DNA of 24,952 bases from Synergistaceae bacterium (GTDB taxonomy: Bacteria; Synergistota; Synergistia; Synergistales; Aminobacteriaceae). The DNA lies in contig WRKN01000009.1 of NCBI GenBank assembly GCA_009778055.1, positions 1-24,952 on the forward strand. The letters run 5' to 3'. The notes beneath the pieces are model-generated. The model was not told the DNA's origin and ran no database searches. It saw only the letters and a list, made by a program, of their open reading frames with translations. Below are positions 17,101 to 24,092 of the stretch, piece after piece. The position numbers were made by a program, and so were the translations under genes. Numbering within the stretch: the first letter of the stretch is position 1; every line of letters starts with the position of its first letter.

Positions 17101-17764
17101 CGCCAACGGCGACTTCCGAACCAGTGAGGGTTACCTCCGCGAATTCGACGCTTTGAAGAGAATAACGGACGACGGGAGCGTATCGTTTCAGGAGGCGAGG
17201 GGATCGTTTTTCTGGGACGGCGGCGAACTGTGGCTGAACCCTGGAACCCAGGCCACAGCCAAGCCTGGAGACGTTCTTTACAGATTCCTGTCGGTGAACG
17301 GTTCCATGGGTTTGAAAGAAAAAGGGCTGAACCTGAACTTTCAGGGGCGTTTCAACGTACAGGCCCTCGACACCTTGATAAGTGGCCTGAGGGGGCTTTT
17401 TCAGCTCACGACCGGTTCGCTGGCGGCAACGGGCGGAAGGCAGTTCATTACCCAAACCGTCGGCAGAATGGTGGGGCTGGCCGAACGGGACTTTCAGAAC
17501 GTGTCGTTTCAGTTGAGGGGAGATTGGAGCGGACTGCAGCTTCTTAACCTGAAAATAGACAAGCCCCTCGAAAATTTCATACCCTTCAGGGCCTCCGATT
17601 CCCTGCCCGAGCGCAGAGATATGGAGAACGACAAAAGAATACAGTTCAACATAAAGATACCGACCGGATCGGGCGGCGGCGCGGACGACGAAGGCGCGCG
17701 GGATCAATTCATGAGGCAGTTGCTTGATAACCTTCTGAACTGGGCCATCGATACCGAGTTTTAG
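14165..17764 (+). CDS. tamB: TamB/AsmA-like intermembrane transport protein
   Basis: 1199 aa. An N-terminal signal anchor (IILAFIAASLAAGIVWGP, residues about 12-29) is followed by a very long series of beta-strand repeats with AsmA/YhdP-like LDL and G-x-L patterns. The C-terminal 300 residues carry the DUF490/TamB signature region (GEIVGSADINLRVRGDY, NLNFQGRFNVQ, ITQTVGRMVGL) and the chain ends in aromatic phenylalanine. Such proteins span the periplasm and move phospholipids or help outer-membrane protein assembly, which marks the host as diderm. The start is GTG at 14165, with GAGGTAG about eleven bases upstream. The usual partner TamA is not adjacent. The gene begins right of the DnaA-box cluster and lies 2 bp from the next gene. 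Confidence 0.88.
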   Translation: MIFLKILFRVCIILAFIAASLAAGIVWGPIGPVVIEPLVRRYGENSIPALRVTSVEGSLYFGITLNGVSLTSGDDILFDADRLGIRPSWEELRHGSLWLSDLEIERARVNVENLSALASRYGQQSGESPEPSIKPIRVALRGITLDTPAYQIEIDEALLARDGFLTLSAALDGFPVRADGILNFDPLQAISFDISIGSGRAFLEGRLTEPFDVKVEFRSIRLGELLAILPDVSAVPADGEIEGSFSVAGSGKHLEAQGYLGLKNASAAGLPIEAFTLWSYKDGDLFLKNTKVEVLSADVELKVSADLRPVPASDRFMARGAVRGISMKNLERVLSLDVSLEGDNGMVDFWVSADRGGKTAGKAFVRLPELKADGTQVVKGLRANVFFFPDKSVNVDCTGEVFGAVITGAGGAAPAREGANWNQSMTFTASGINSSLVAAAFPALAPAAPSGTFDLDVMVRGGVSGQSPFALGIEARSPALSLAGIRLNGISASARYVNGLVTLDELRARIGRAPLNLAGTLNLATSALRFDGGIKGLNPRSIPGLTGVTGLCDISLTARGSMTSPEIAATLTGSNNTVMDIPLGRLALSCTYSNNRLTIPESTLRVPGGMLSFRGSVALPPGREPVLDVSCALRNLDLSAYSQIWDVDAAGRVNAAVRLSGPVSDAAVSAVVTSNALTVLSADVRNLDLEFSGTTRNVRVRRLRANINDGLLEGRGGMRFGRDGRLFVDIKVEDLDIRDFLARYGIDAGVGGHLDGELLLRGPFRRPELALKVTSPLTIKETLLDRLSLSIISPARGSFNMEVSGQLGDLELRLNSHMERSERGLDGWSYAAESGLIDLDKLVSARTPSMRGQVSGDAQIQVGGRLMGRRGGETTPVDITISVPAVSFAGVKVKDIHIPISVSGDMAVIHQASGKAYDGEITADGGVDLSKQQWGMNARVSGIDMGKAVRPFLEQGEIVGSADINLRVRGDYGILMMMFANGDFRTSEGYLREFDALKRITDDGSVSFQEARGSFFWDGGELWLNPGTQATAKPGDVLYRFLSVNGSMGLKEKGLNLNFQGRFNVQALDTLISGLRGLFQLTTGSLAATGGRQFITQTVGRMVGLAERDFQNVSFQLRGDWSGLQLLNLKIDKPLENFIPFRASDSLPERRDMENDKRIQFNIKIPTGSGGGADDEGARDQFMRQLLDNLLNWAIDTEF

Positions 17765-17766
17765 CG

Positions 17767-18627
17767 GTGAAAAGAAGCGGGATGGGGGTAAAATTTGTGG
17801 TCAAACGCATTAAAATTGCTTTTACGGCTTTATTTTTTATCTGCCTTATCTGCCTCGTTTCATGCCGGGCCGACGCGGCGTGGAACACCGACAATCTGGC
17901 GCGCGTGGCGGCTTTGGGAGACCGGGAGGTATTCTCTTTCGTGGTTATCGGGGATACGCAGGGACCGGGTTCCAAATTTCCGCGAATCCTTCCATATATC
18001 TTGGAAGAGGAGGATATATTTTTCGTATTCAACCTGGGAGACCTCGTAAACTACGCCACGGATCAGGAATACGAGGACACTTTCTTCCGGCACGTGCGCG
18101 GCCTGACTCTGCCTTTTCTTGCCTGCGCCAGCAACCATGACCATTTCAGGTCGAAGAGGGCGGCCAATTACTCGCGGCTTTTCGGCTCTCCGCATTACTA
18201 CTCCTTCCGAGTGGGAAACGCGGCTTTCATAGTGCTGGACAACGGCCAGGACTGGTCCCTGTCGGAAGCGCAGTTCAAATGGCTGGAAAGTGAACTCGAA
18301 AAGGCGCGCGGCAGTTCTTTGAGATTCGTGATGATGCACCGTCCCCTGCGCGACCCGCGCCCAAACCGCGCTCACGACATGAGCGGCAGGCCGGCAAACG
18401 TTGAGCGGCTGTCCGCGCTTTTCGACGCCTACGGCGTCACCATGATATTCACCGGCCATATCCACTCGTACTACACCGGCAAATGGGGGAATACCTCATA
18501 CATCATCACGGGCGGCGGGGGCGGCTCTCTTTACGACAAAGGGACTCCGGCCTCGTTCCACCACTACATCCGCGTGGACGTTACGCGGGACAAAGCCGTA
18601 TATAAAGTCATGAAGGTGAATATATGA
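17767..18627 (+). CDS. Exported calcineurin-like metallophosphoesterase, probable lipoprotein
   Basis: Up to 286 aa. A hydrophobic segment ends in LVSC, a good lipobox, so the mature protein is probably a lipid-anchored envelope enzyme. The metal-binding motifs of calcineurin-like phosphoesterases occur in order: VIGDTQG, NLGDLVNY, SNHDHF (usually GNHD), MMHRPLRD and FTGHIHSYY. A glycine-rich ITGGGGGSLYD follows the last. The substrate cannot be told from the sequence. The GTG at 17767 gives the longest form. GTG at 17797 or 17800 with GGGGG upstream is equally plausible and still keeps the whole lipoprotein signal. It directly follows tamB (2 bp) and is likely cotranscribed. Confidence 0.88.
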   Translation: MKRSGMGVKFVVKRIKIAFTALFFICLICLVSCRADAAWNTDNLARVAALGDREVFSFVVIGDTQGPGSKFPRILPYILEEEDIFFVFNLGDLVNYATDQEYEDTFFRHVRGLTLPFLACASNHDHFRSKRAANYSRLFGSPHYYSFRVGNAAFIVLDNGQDWSLSEAQFKWLESELEKARGSSLRFVMMHRPLRDPRPNRAHDMSGRPANVERLSALFDAYGVTMIFTGHIHSYYTGKWGNTSYIITGGGGGSLYDKGTPASFHHYIRVDVTRDKAVYKVMKVNI

Positions 18628-18658
18628 CATTCCAAGTATATACCGTGGGCATTATGTT

Positions 18659-20476
18659 ATGTTGAAAATCCTGCTCAATCTCCGGGTAAAAATTGCCGGG
18701 GGCAACATTTGCCTGCCTGTATTTGATTTTATCCTTCTTGCGTTCTCGGCCTATCTTGGGTTTGCTATCCGTTTAACCCTCTTCATGCCAGGCGCGGTTC
18801 TCCTGGACCTCGCCAAAGTTATCTGCGTTTTTTCGTCGTGGGGAGTCGCGGTTTTTTTCGTGGGGGGGCAGTACCGTACGCTATGGACGCAGGCCGGCAT
18901 GGACGACTACGCGCGCTTCGCGCGTCTGTATGTCCTTGCGGCCTGTGTTTTCGCCGTGACGCACTACGTCTGGCGCTTCGCGCTTCTGCCGCGTACGTCG
19001 CTGGTCATAATGCTTTTCGCGGGGATGATTTTATGCGGGTTCCTGAGAGTTTCCTGCAGGATGGGCCGCCCGCCCCTGCCGGCTTCAAGTGTGGCGCTGA
19101 AAGCCATCATAGTGGGCGCGGGCAGCGCCGGGGCCGCTTTGGCACGCGACCTGCTCGAAAACGGAGGGGAGCTGGCTCCTTGCGGTTTCGTCGACGACAA
19201 TCCGCGAAAAAAAGGCAAACGGGTTGCCAATTTGACGGTGCTCGGCAGCACCAAAGATTTGCCCTCCCTGATACATGAACTTCAGGTTAAGGTCGTTCTT
19301 GTGGCCATCCCGTCAGCAAGCGGCCAAAAGATACGGACAATCTACGATATGCTGGGCCACATGGGAGTCAGCGTGCGCGTCCTTCCCAGCCTTCGCGAGC
19401 TGGCGGGCGGCGCGGTCACCGTGTCCCGCCTGCGCAAAATAAAGCTTGAAGACCTTCTCGGACGCGACCCTGTCCACATAGACGTAAAGAAAGTCTCCGC
19501 CTATTTGCGCGGCCGGAGCGTACTGGTCACAGGCGCGGGGGGGTCCATCGGCAGCGAAATGGTAAGGCAGGTTTTGCCGAACGCCCCCAGGGAGGTCATA
19601 TTGCTGGGGCACGGGGAACAGTCCATATACTCTTTTATGGAGTCGATGGGTTCCGGCGTAAAGCTATGCCCGGTCATAGCCGATGTGGCGGACGAAACGG
19701 CCATGCGCGATGTTTTCGAGCGTCACCGCCCTCAGGTGATTTTCCATGCCGCCGCCCACAAGCATGTTCCCCTGATGGAAGGCAACCCCAGGGAAGCCTT
19801 GCGCGTCAACGCGCTGGGGACGCTCACCGTCGCTAAACTCGCCGGTGAGTTCGGGGCGGAAAGAATGGTGCTCGTATCGACCGACAAGGCCGTCAATCCT
19901 TCCAGCGTCATGGGAGCGAGCAAGCGTGTCGCCGAACTGCTGCTTGGCGATGTTCAGAGACGATTCCCTAAGACGGCCTTCATGGCGGTGCGCTTCGGCA
20001 ACGTCCTTGGCAGCCGTGGCAGCGTAATACCAAAATTCGAGCGGCAGATAGCCGAAGGCGGCCCGGTCACGGTCACGAATCCAGCCATGAAACGCTACTT
20101 CATGCTGATCCCGGAGGCCGTCAGCCTTGTGATCGAAGCCGGGGCCATAGGCGCGGGAAACGAACTGTTCGTGCTGGACATGGGGGATCCGGTTTCTATA
20201 GCGGAAATGGCGGAAATCCTGATACGCCTGCATGGCTACGAACCGCACAAGGACGTTCAGATAACCTACACCGGGGTCAGACCTGGAGAAAAACTGTTCG
20301 AGGAGCTTTTTTACGATCCTGCGGGAGTGCGCCCGACCGAGCACCCGAAGGTCTTCGCATCGGACTTGAACGCCGAATCCAACATAGATGTGACGGCGCT
20401 TTTGGAGCTGAGCCTGAAGGAACCGAGCCGGACTTTGGCCCTGCTCCGTGAAATGGTTCCGGAGTACGAAACCTGA
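18659..20476 (+). CDS. Membrane-bound nucleotide-sugar 4,6-dehydratase (WbpM/PglF/CapD type)
   Basis: 605 aa, the full length of the long-form family. Four hydrophobic segments lie at about 20-125, then a first Rossmann domain with VGAGSAGAAL near 152, and a second, catalytic SDR domain with VTGAGGSIGSE near 288. The active-site segment is STDKAVNPSSVMGASKR. The usual SDR tyrosine is methionine, as in PglF, WbpM and FlaA1-type enzymes that make UDP-4-keto-6-deoxy sugars. The product feeds surface polysaccharide or glycoprotein synthesis. The start is the ATG at 18659 with no strong ribosome site. The gene is 31 bp after the phosphoesterase and is the last housekeeping-like gene before mobile debris begins. 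Confidence 0.92.
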   Translation: MLKILLNLRVKIAGGNICLPVFDFILLAFSAYLGFAIRLTLFMPGAVLLDLAKVICVFSSWGVAVFFVGGQYRTLWTQAGMDDYARFARLYVLAACVFAVTHYVWRFALLPRTSLVIMLFAGMILCGFLRVSCRMGRPPLPASSVALKAIIVGAGSAGAALARDLLENGGELAPCGFVDDNPRKKGKRVANLTVLGSTKDLPSLIHELQVKVVLVAIPSASGQKIRTIYDMLGHMGVSVRVLPSLRELAGGAVTVSRLRKIKLEDLLGRDPVHIDVKKVSAYLRGRSVLVTGAGGSIGSEMVRQVLPNAPREVILLGHGEQSIYSFMESMGSGVKLCPVIADVADETAMRDVFERHRPQVIFHAAAHKHVPLMEGNPREALRVNALGTLTVAKLAGEFGAERMVLVSTDKAVNPSSVMGASKRVAELLLGDVQRRFPKTAFMAVRFGNVLGSRGSVIPKFERQIAEGGPVTVTNPAMKRYFMLIPEAVSLVIEAGAIGAGNELFVLDMGDPVSIAEMAEILIRLHGYEPHKDVQITYTGVRPGEKLFEELFYDPAGVRPTEHPKVFASDLNAESNIDVTALLELSLKEPSRTLALLREMVPEYET

Positions 20477-20506
20477 CCCGAACACGCTCACCGCTGGAGG
20501 GTATAA

Positions 20507-20705
20507 TGGACCCAGTTTTTCGGACAGAAAACAGGGGGGTACATCAAGAGAGTTCATGAATAGTAGGAAAACTTACTCATCAGACTTGAAAAGCCGTGTA
20601 GTTTTGGAAATGTTTCGTGATGAGTTGACGATAAGCCAGATTTCTTCCAAATATGGCGTTCATCAGTCGGTGCTTAATAAATGGAGGAGTAGCGGCATCG
20701 TACCC
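20507..20705 (+). mobile_element. IS3-family insertion sequence, left-end fragment
   Basis: TGGACCCAGTTTTTCGGACA at 20507 looks like an IS3-type terminal inverted repeat, and the orfA-type transposase start follows at 20556. Homology seems to stop near 20705. I found no orfB and no matching right terminal repeat in the window, so this is a one-ended relic. Confidence 0.7.
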
Positions 20706-20813
20706 CAATCAGTTGAAACTTTTCACCTGATCACATTGCTCCTCATTTATCTCAAAATGGGAGATGACGTGGATCTTCCTGTTATAATTCCCATGTGGAT
20801 GAAAAATTACTGA
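20556..20813 (+). pseudogene. Truncated IS3 orfA fused to foreign tail
   Basis: The first 50 residues (RKTYSSDLKSRVVLEMFRDE, then ISSKYGVHQSVLNKWRSS) are the helix-turn-helix of an IS3-family OrfA. After that the frame continues into about 35 residues (FHLITLLLIYLKMGDDVDLP, then IIPMWMKNY) that do not belong to a transposase. The leucine zipper and the frameshift region leading to orfB are missing. The chimera is 85 aa and unlikely to be active in transposition, although a DNA-binding fragment could still be made. The ATG at 20556 is the OrfA start; the frame is open further upstream into the dehydratase gene. Confidence 0.75.
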
Positions 20814-20832
20814 CAACCTCAGAGGAGGTGTA

Positions 20833-20892
20833 ATGATTATGCCCGTCTGGCTGAAGGTCATTCCAGAACAGATAGCTTTTTATTGTGGGTGA
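20833..20892 (+). CDS. Possible 19-aa leader peptide
   Basis: The ORF encodes MIMPVWLKVIPEQIAFYCG and is preceded by a strong GAGGAGG site. It ends 6 bp before the ATG of the 96-aa gene. Its IMPVWLK resembles IIPMWMK at the end of the preceding broken gene, so it may be a duplicated scrap that now serves translational coupling, or no gene at all. Confidence 0.3.
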   Translation: MIMPVWLKVIPEQIAFYCG

Positions 20893-20898
20893 GCGGTT

Positions 20899-21189
20899 AT
20901 GTTTAGTAAGGAAGAGCAGGCTGTTCTTCTTAAACAACAAGAAAACACGCGCGCTATGTGGGAACTTTTACGATTACTGAAGGAACGTTACGGAGACAAA
21001 ATATGTATATCCGTCGTGGATTCGAGGAGTCCGATTGTGCTGTGGTACGCCATCCGTTATGGCGCTTGGTCGACGTTTACAACATGGATATTGAATGGCA
21101 GAAAAATTTTCGAGGTAATCCCCAAACGTGAAGAACTGGAGCGTATAATCGACTCCGAATTGCAGTCGCGGGTTGAGGTGTCAGCATAA
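20899..21189 (+). CDS. Unrecognised 96-aa protein, possibly thioredoxin-fold-like
   Basis: I do not recognise this gene with certainty. The N-terminus is helical and charged (MFSKEEQAVLLKQQENTRAM). The middle has ICISVVDSRSP and the C-terminal half TWILNGRKIFEVIPKREELE, a strand-turn-strand-helix pattern like the second half of thioredoxin-fold proteins. No CxxC motif is present, and the only cysteine is in KICISVV. There is no signal or membrane segment. The ATG at 20899 has only a weak ribosome site (GTGAGCGG), so it may depend on the short ORF before it. It lies among mobile remnants and 47 bp before an Rpn-type gene. Function unknown. Confidence 0.55.
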   Translation: MFSKEEQAVLLKQQENTRAMWELLRLLKERYGDKICISVVDSRSPIVLWYAIRYGAWSTFTTWILNGRKIFEVIPKREELERIIDSELQSRVEVSA

Positions 21190-21236
21190 TTTCATCAGAC
21201 AAAGTGTGGTATACTCATAGCGGAGATGATATTTCA

Positions 21237-22055
21237 ATGGATAATAGGACGTTTTTGCCAGTAAAGAGCGATGTAATTTTTCGCCTTTTTTTTGCTGACG
21301 AGAAAAATATTGAATTTTTAATAAGCTTCCTTAAATCTGTGCTAAGATTGCCAGAAGATGATTATCACGAGATAGAGATAGCTGACCCTCACCTGCTACG
21401 TGAGTTTAAGGGTGATAAGCTGGCGGTCATTGACGTGAAGCTATATACCAAGACCCGTAAGGTCATCCATATAGAAATCCAATTAAAGGTTACGCCAGAG
21501 CTAGAGAAGCGAATTATCCTCTACGACGCCAAGCTGATAACAGAGCAAATTGGGAGCGGAGATGATTATGACCTCATCAAGAAAGTTGTCAGTATAATCA
21601 TAACGGACGAGAATCTTATTCCGTGCAACCCGAGGTATCACCACCGTTTTACGTTCTATGATCCAGAGGCCGGGGTTGAATTCTCAGATATACTTGAAAT
21701 TCACACTTTAGAGTTACGAAAAATACCTGATGGTACAGACGGTACGGAATTATACGATTGGGCAAAATTTATCGCTGCCGAAACGGAGGAAGAGTTGACA
21801 ATGATTGCAGAGAAGAATTCACAAGTAGGAAAAGCCGTCGTTAAGCTGCGTGAGTTGTCTGCCGATCAACGGGCACGTGATTTATACGAACGACGTGAGA
21901 AAGCACGGAGAGATCAGGTAGCGAGCGAGAGGTGGGCGATCAAACAGCGCATGTTTGAGGTTGCCCAGGACATGGTAGCAAACGGAGAACCCATTGAAAA
22001 AATTGAGAGGTATACCGGCTTAACCTGTGGAGAAATAGAGAGCCTGAGCGTTTAA
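21237..22055 (+). CDS. Rpn-family PD-(D/E)XK nuclease/putative transposase
   Basis: About 272 aa from the ATG at 21237, which follows GGAGATG; the frame opens 11 codons earlier. The opening FLPVKSDVIFRLFFADEKN is the hallmark of the Rpn/PD-(D/E)XK nuclease transposase-like family. The core has AVIDVKLYT and IHIEIQL, giving the D and E-x-Q residues of the active site. The end (EPIEKIERYTGLTCGEIESL) is the usual helix-turn-helix-like tail. In E. coli, Rpn proteins are DNA endonucleases that promote RecA-independent recombination, and copies spread in many genomes. This copy looks intact, while its C-terminal unit is repeated twice downstream in broken form. Confidence 0.85.
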   Translation: MDNRTFLPVKSDVIFRLFFADEKNIEFLISFLKSVLRLPEDDYHEIEIADPHLLREFKGDKLAVIDVKLYTKTRKVIHIEIQLKVTPELEKRIILYDAKLITEQIGSGDDYDLIKKVVSIIITDENLIPCNPRYHHRFTFYDPEAGVEFSDILEIHTLELRKIPDGTDGTELYDWAKFIAAETEEELTMIAEKNSQVGKAVVKLRELSADQRARDLYERREKARRDQVASERWAIKQRMFEVAQDMVANGEPIEKIERYTGLTCGEIESLSV

Positions 22056-22057
22056 TC

Positions 22058-22300
22058 TCGCCAGAGGCGTTACAGATGGCTGGTGAATTGTTAATGAGCG
22101 TTAGCAAAGACGAACGTGAGCGGGCTATCTTTCGCAGCCGCAGGATGTACCAGTCTGATCTGGACTCGAATATAGCAACTGCTGAAGACAGGAGAGCATT
22201 AGCCATAGCTCTAAATCTTTTAGGAATGAATATGCCGCTTGACCAAGTTGTCACAGCGACTGGTCTGACCCGCAAGGAAGTGGAGAACTTAAGCGTTTAG
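22058..22300 (+). pseudogene. Rpn C-terminal remnant 1
   Basis: Readable as SPEALQMAGELLMSVSKDE, on through ERAIFRSRRMYQSDLDS, and ending TGLTRKEVENLSV. This is the C-terminal third of an Rpn-type protein, in a different frame from the intact gene and lacking the nuclease core. An ATG at 22076 could give a 74-aa product. It begins in a 33-bp repeat that recurs 245 bp downstream. Confidence 0.7.
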
Positions 22301-22302
22301 CC

Positions 22303-22437
22303 TTGCCAGAAGCGTTACAGATGTCCGAGGGTAGGCTATCTTCCGTAGCAGGAGACAGAATAGCAACGCGAAAATCTCCATACGATGAAAATAGCGTGGT
22401 ATGGGTGGTATTGTACCACCGTACCACGCCTATGTGA
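22303..22437 (+). pseudogene. Rpn C-terminal remnant 2
   Basis: Starts LPEALQMSEGRLSSVAGD, clearly the same beginning as remnant 1, then loses similarity and ends in a stop after TTPM. The 33-bp repeats at 22046-22078 and 22291-22323 differ at five positions. Each spans the end of one unit (LSV, stop) and the start of the next. Confidence 0.55.
22394..22429 (-). terminator. Strong hairpin, possible integrase terminator
   Basis: GCGTGGTA and GGTGGTA pair with TACCACC and TACCACGC around a 3-base loop, giving a near-perfect stem of about 15 bp with small bulges. On the minus strand it is followed by TATTTTC, a weak U-run. It lies 64 bp past the integrase stop. It could equally be an operator, because GGTA units repeat. 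Confidence 0.4.
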
Positions 22438-22492
22438 TAGGGTAGCATAGCTATCGACAATCTTTTATGATGCCTAGCCCTGCTCTTTGTGG

Positions 22493-23728
22493 CTAATCCA
22501 AAAGATTAACCGCTGTCCGCTTAACCTTCGGGGCTAAGTGTGCGTACTTTAAAGTCATCTTCATATCAGCGTGCCCCAGCAGTTCTCGCACAGTGTTCAA
22601 ATCCACTCCCTTCATTACGAGCTGAGACGCAAAATCATGCCTCATATCATGCCATCGAAATTTTTTGACATTGGCAGCTTTGAGTACCCCTCCCCAAGCT
22701 CTTTTGCAGTTATCCATAACCTCACCGGTTATGGGTGACGGAAAAACAAGCTCATCTCCATTTCTGCCAGTCTGCTCTTTCCAAGTAGTCAGTGTTTTCG
22801 TCAGAGTTTCATTCATCGGAATATGTATTAGCTTGCTGCTTTTCTCGCTGGAAGGTCGCACGGTCAGGATGCCTTCTTGGAAATCAATGTCGCTCCAAAG
22901 CAGTTGAAACAATGATCCGCGACGGATACCAGTGTTCAACGACACAATAATCATCGGTTTTAGATAATCTACAAACGCGCATTGTTTCAGGTCAGGTAGG
23001 ACAGGTTTCTTTCTCTCTTCAAGCCAGTTATTGTGGTTGTCTCGTTCGGCTTGAATACGTATTTCTCGTTCATCCAACGCCGCATACAAGCGTTCTCGCT
23101 CCTCTGGTGATAAGTACCGTATCTTCGTTTCGCTATCTTCTTCACGTAGGCGCTCTAAACGTGCCATAGGATTTGCCGCAATGATTTCACGTTTGACTGC
23201 CCAGTTTATCGCTGCTTTCAAAGCCGTGATCTGCCTGTTGAGCGACGACGCTTTCAGACCGTTGACTTGGCGCTTCTTCGTCCTCCATTGCTCAATAGTC
23301 AGCATGGATATTTCTTCAACAGGCATATCCATAAAATCCTTGAAAGCACGGGTAAGAATAGCAATCGTTTCTTTTCCTGACCTACGATTATCAATCACCC
23401 AAGAACTATAATGTTCAGAGATAAGCTGATTCAAAGTCAAACGTTCTTTTTTGACTTCTTCTGTTTTTATTGGATCAATACCCAATTTTACGGAAGCCAA
23501 GAATTTTTGTGCCACATCCCGCGCCTGCATAACTGTCAATATCGTAGCACAGCCAATTTTATGAAATGTACGTTGCCCGTTGGGTCGTTTATAATCAATG
23601 TACCATGTCTTCTTTCCAGAAGGTTCGACCCTGAGCATCAGCCCAGGGAGCACGAGGTCTTTGATTTTTTGACGTTTATCGGTAGGAGTTATTTTTTTTA
23701 CGATGTCTTGCGTCAGTTTTTCTTGCAT
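22493..23728 (-). CDS. int: Tyrosine recombinase, tRNA-targeting integrase
   Basis: 411 aa, three domains. An N-terminal DUF4102-like arm-binding domain (PGLMLRVEPSGKKTWYIDY) covers about 1-90, a SAM-like core-binding domain about 95-190, and the catalytic domain from about 200. The catalytic residues are R269 (NTGIRRGSL), K296 or K299, H360 and R363 (WHDMRHDF), H386 (LLGHADMKMT) and the nucleophile Y395 (LKYAHL). The ATG at 23728 follows AAGGAGGG. It is transcribed away from the tRNA-Gly fragment 250 bp upstream, which is very probably its attachment site. The gene looks intact. It runs opposite to its plus-strand neighbours and terminates near the Rpn debris. Confidence 0.95.
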   Translation of the reverse strand: MQEKLTQDIVKKITPTDKRQKIKDLVLPGLMLRVEPSGKKTWYIDYKRPNGQRTFHKIGCATILTVMQARDVAQKFLASVKLGIDPIKTEEVKKERLTLNQLISEHYSSWVIDNRRSGKETIAILTRAFKDFMDMPVEEISMLTIEQWRTKKRQVNGLKASSLNRQITALKAAINWAVKREIIAANPMARLERLREEDSETKIRYLSPEERERLYAALDEREIRIQAERDNHNNWLEERKKPVLPDLKQCAFVDYLKPMIIVSLNTGIRRGSLFQLLWSDIDFQEGILTVRPSSEKSSKLIHIPMNETLTKTLTTWKEQTGRNGDELVFPSPITGEVMDNCKRAWGGVLKAANVKKFRWHDMRHDFASQLVMKGVDLNTVRELLGHADMKMTLKYAHLAPKVKRTAVNLLD

Positions 23729-23765
23729 TTTTAAGCCCTCCTTATAAATTAAGGGATCATGTGTA

Positions 23766-23849
23766 GAGGCCGAATACTTTGGAGAAGCGTTCCCTTACTT
23801 GAAAGGGAATTTTGGCGAACTAAAAATCTCGGCCTCCGTATGGCCTCCA
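23766..23849. promoter_or_regulatory. Integrase-side attachment arm and operator region
   Basis: Between int and the tRNA fragment lie three GAGGCC-type boxes: one on the plus strand near 23766-23772, and two on the minus strand at 23833-23849. The perfect inverted repeat TTCCCTT-n6-AAGGGAA lies at 23790-23809. The two minus-strand boxes, read as CCTCC on the plus strand (23833-23837 and 23844-23848), are exactly 11 bp apart, like the pair on the other side of the core. This fits integrase arm binding and autoregulation of int. Confidence 0.55.
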
Positions 23850-23911
23850 CGATAATTATATCAGAGGGTATTTCGGGGAATAATCAAAGAGAGGGTAAAT
23901 GAAATAAAGAC

Positions 23912-23939
23912 TTGCAAAAACTAGAGAATATGCTATTTT
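23912..23939 (+). promoter_or_regulatory. Possible promoter reading into the tRNA-Gly fragment
   Basis: TTGCAA and TATTTT are separated by 16 bp, about 40 bp upstream of the tRNA-like sequence. If active, transcripts would end at the terminator just past the fragment. Only two weak hexamers support it. Confidence 0.3.
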
Positions 23940-23977
23940 ATATATACAGGATTACATAAGGAAACGCCGTGTCCTTT

Positions 23978-24024
23978 CCTTGCCAAGGTTGGGGTCGAGG
24001 GTTCAAATCCCTTCTTCCGCTCCA
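23978..24024 (+). other. Attachment site: 3' fragment of tRNA-Gly (GCC)
   Basis: 47 bp from the anticodon loop (CCTTGCCAAGG) through the variable region, the T-arm GAGGG-TTCAAAT-CCCTT and the acceptor strand CTTCCGC to TCCA. The 5' half (acceptor GCGGAAG and D-arm) is absent; the sequence before the anticodon stem does not pair with it. Such a 3' half is the classic duplicated att site of tRNA-integrating elements, and the integrase gene is next to it on the 5' side. No intact tRNA-Gly is present in the window. Confidence 0.85.
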
Positions 24025-24032
24025 GGAATACC

Positions 24033-24065
24033 AAGGACTCAGGGGAATTAGCCTGAGTCCTTTTT
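24033..24065 (+). terminator. Rho-independent terminator after the tRNA-Gly fragment
   Basis: AAGGACTCAGG and CCTGAGTCCTT form an 11-bp stem around an 8-base loop, followed by TTTTT. It lies eight bases after CCA, just as the one after tRNA-Val does. Confidence 0.9.
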
Positions 24066-24073
24066 CAATTTCT

Positions 24074-24092
24074 ATCCTCCAAATATCCTCCA
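24074..24092 (+). repeat. Arm-type CTCCA pair next to tRNA-Gly fragment, 11-bp spacing
   Basis: ATCCTCCA occurs twice, with the CCTCC cores at 24076 and 24087. Position after the terminator, orientation relative to the tRNA and the 11-bp period all match the pair at 8480-8500. Confidence 0.65.

Noticed and set aside
22394..22429. CRISPR-like repeat
   Set aside because: A single hairpin with no regularly spaced repeats or spacers; no CRISPR array was seen anywhere in the window.
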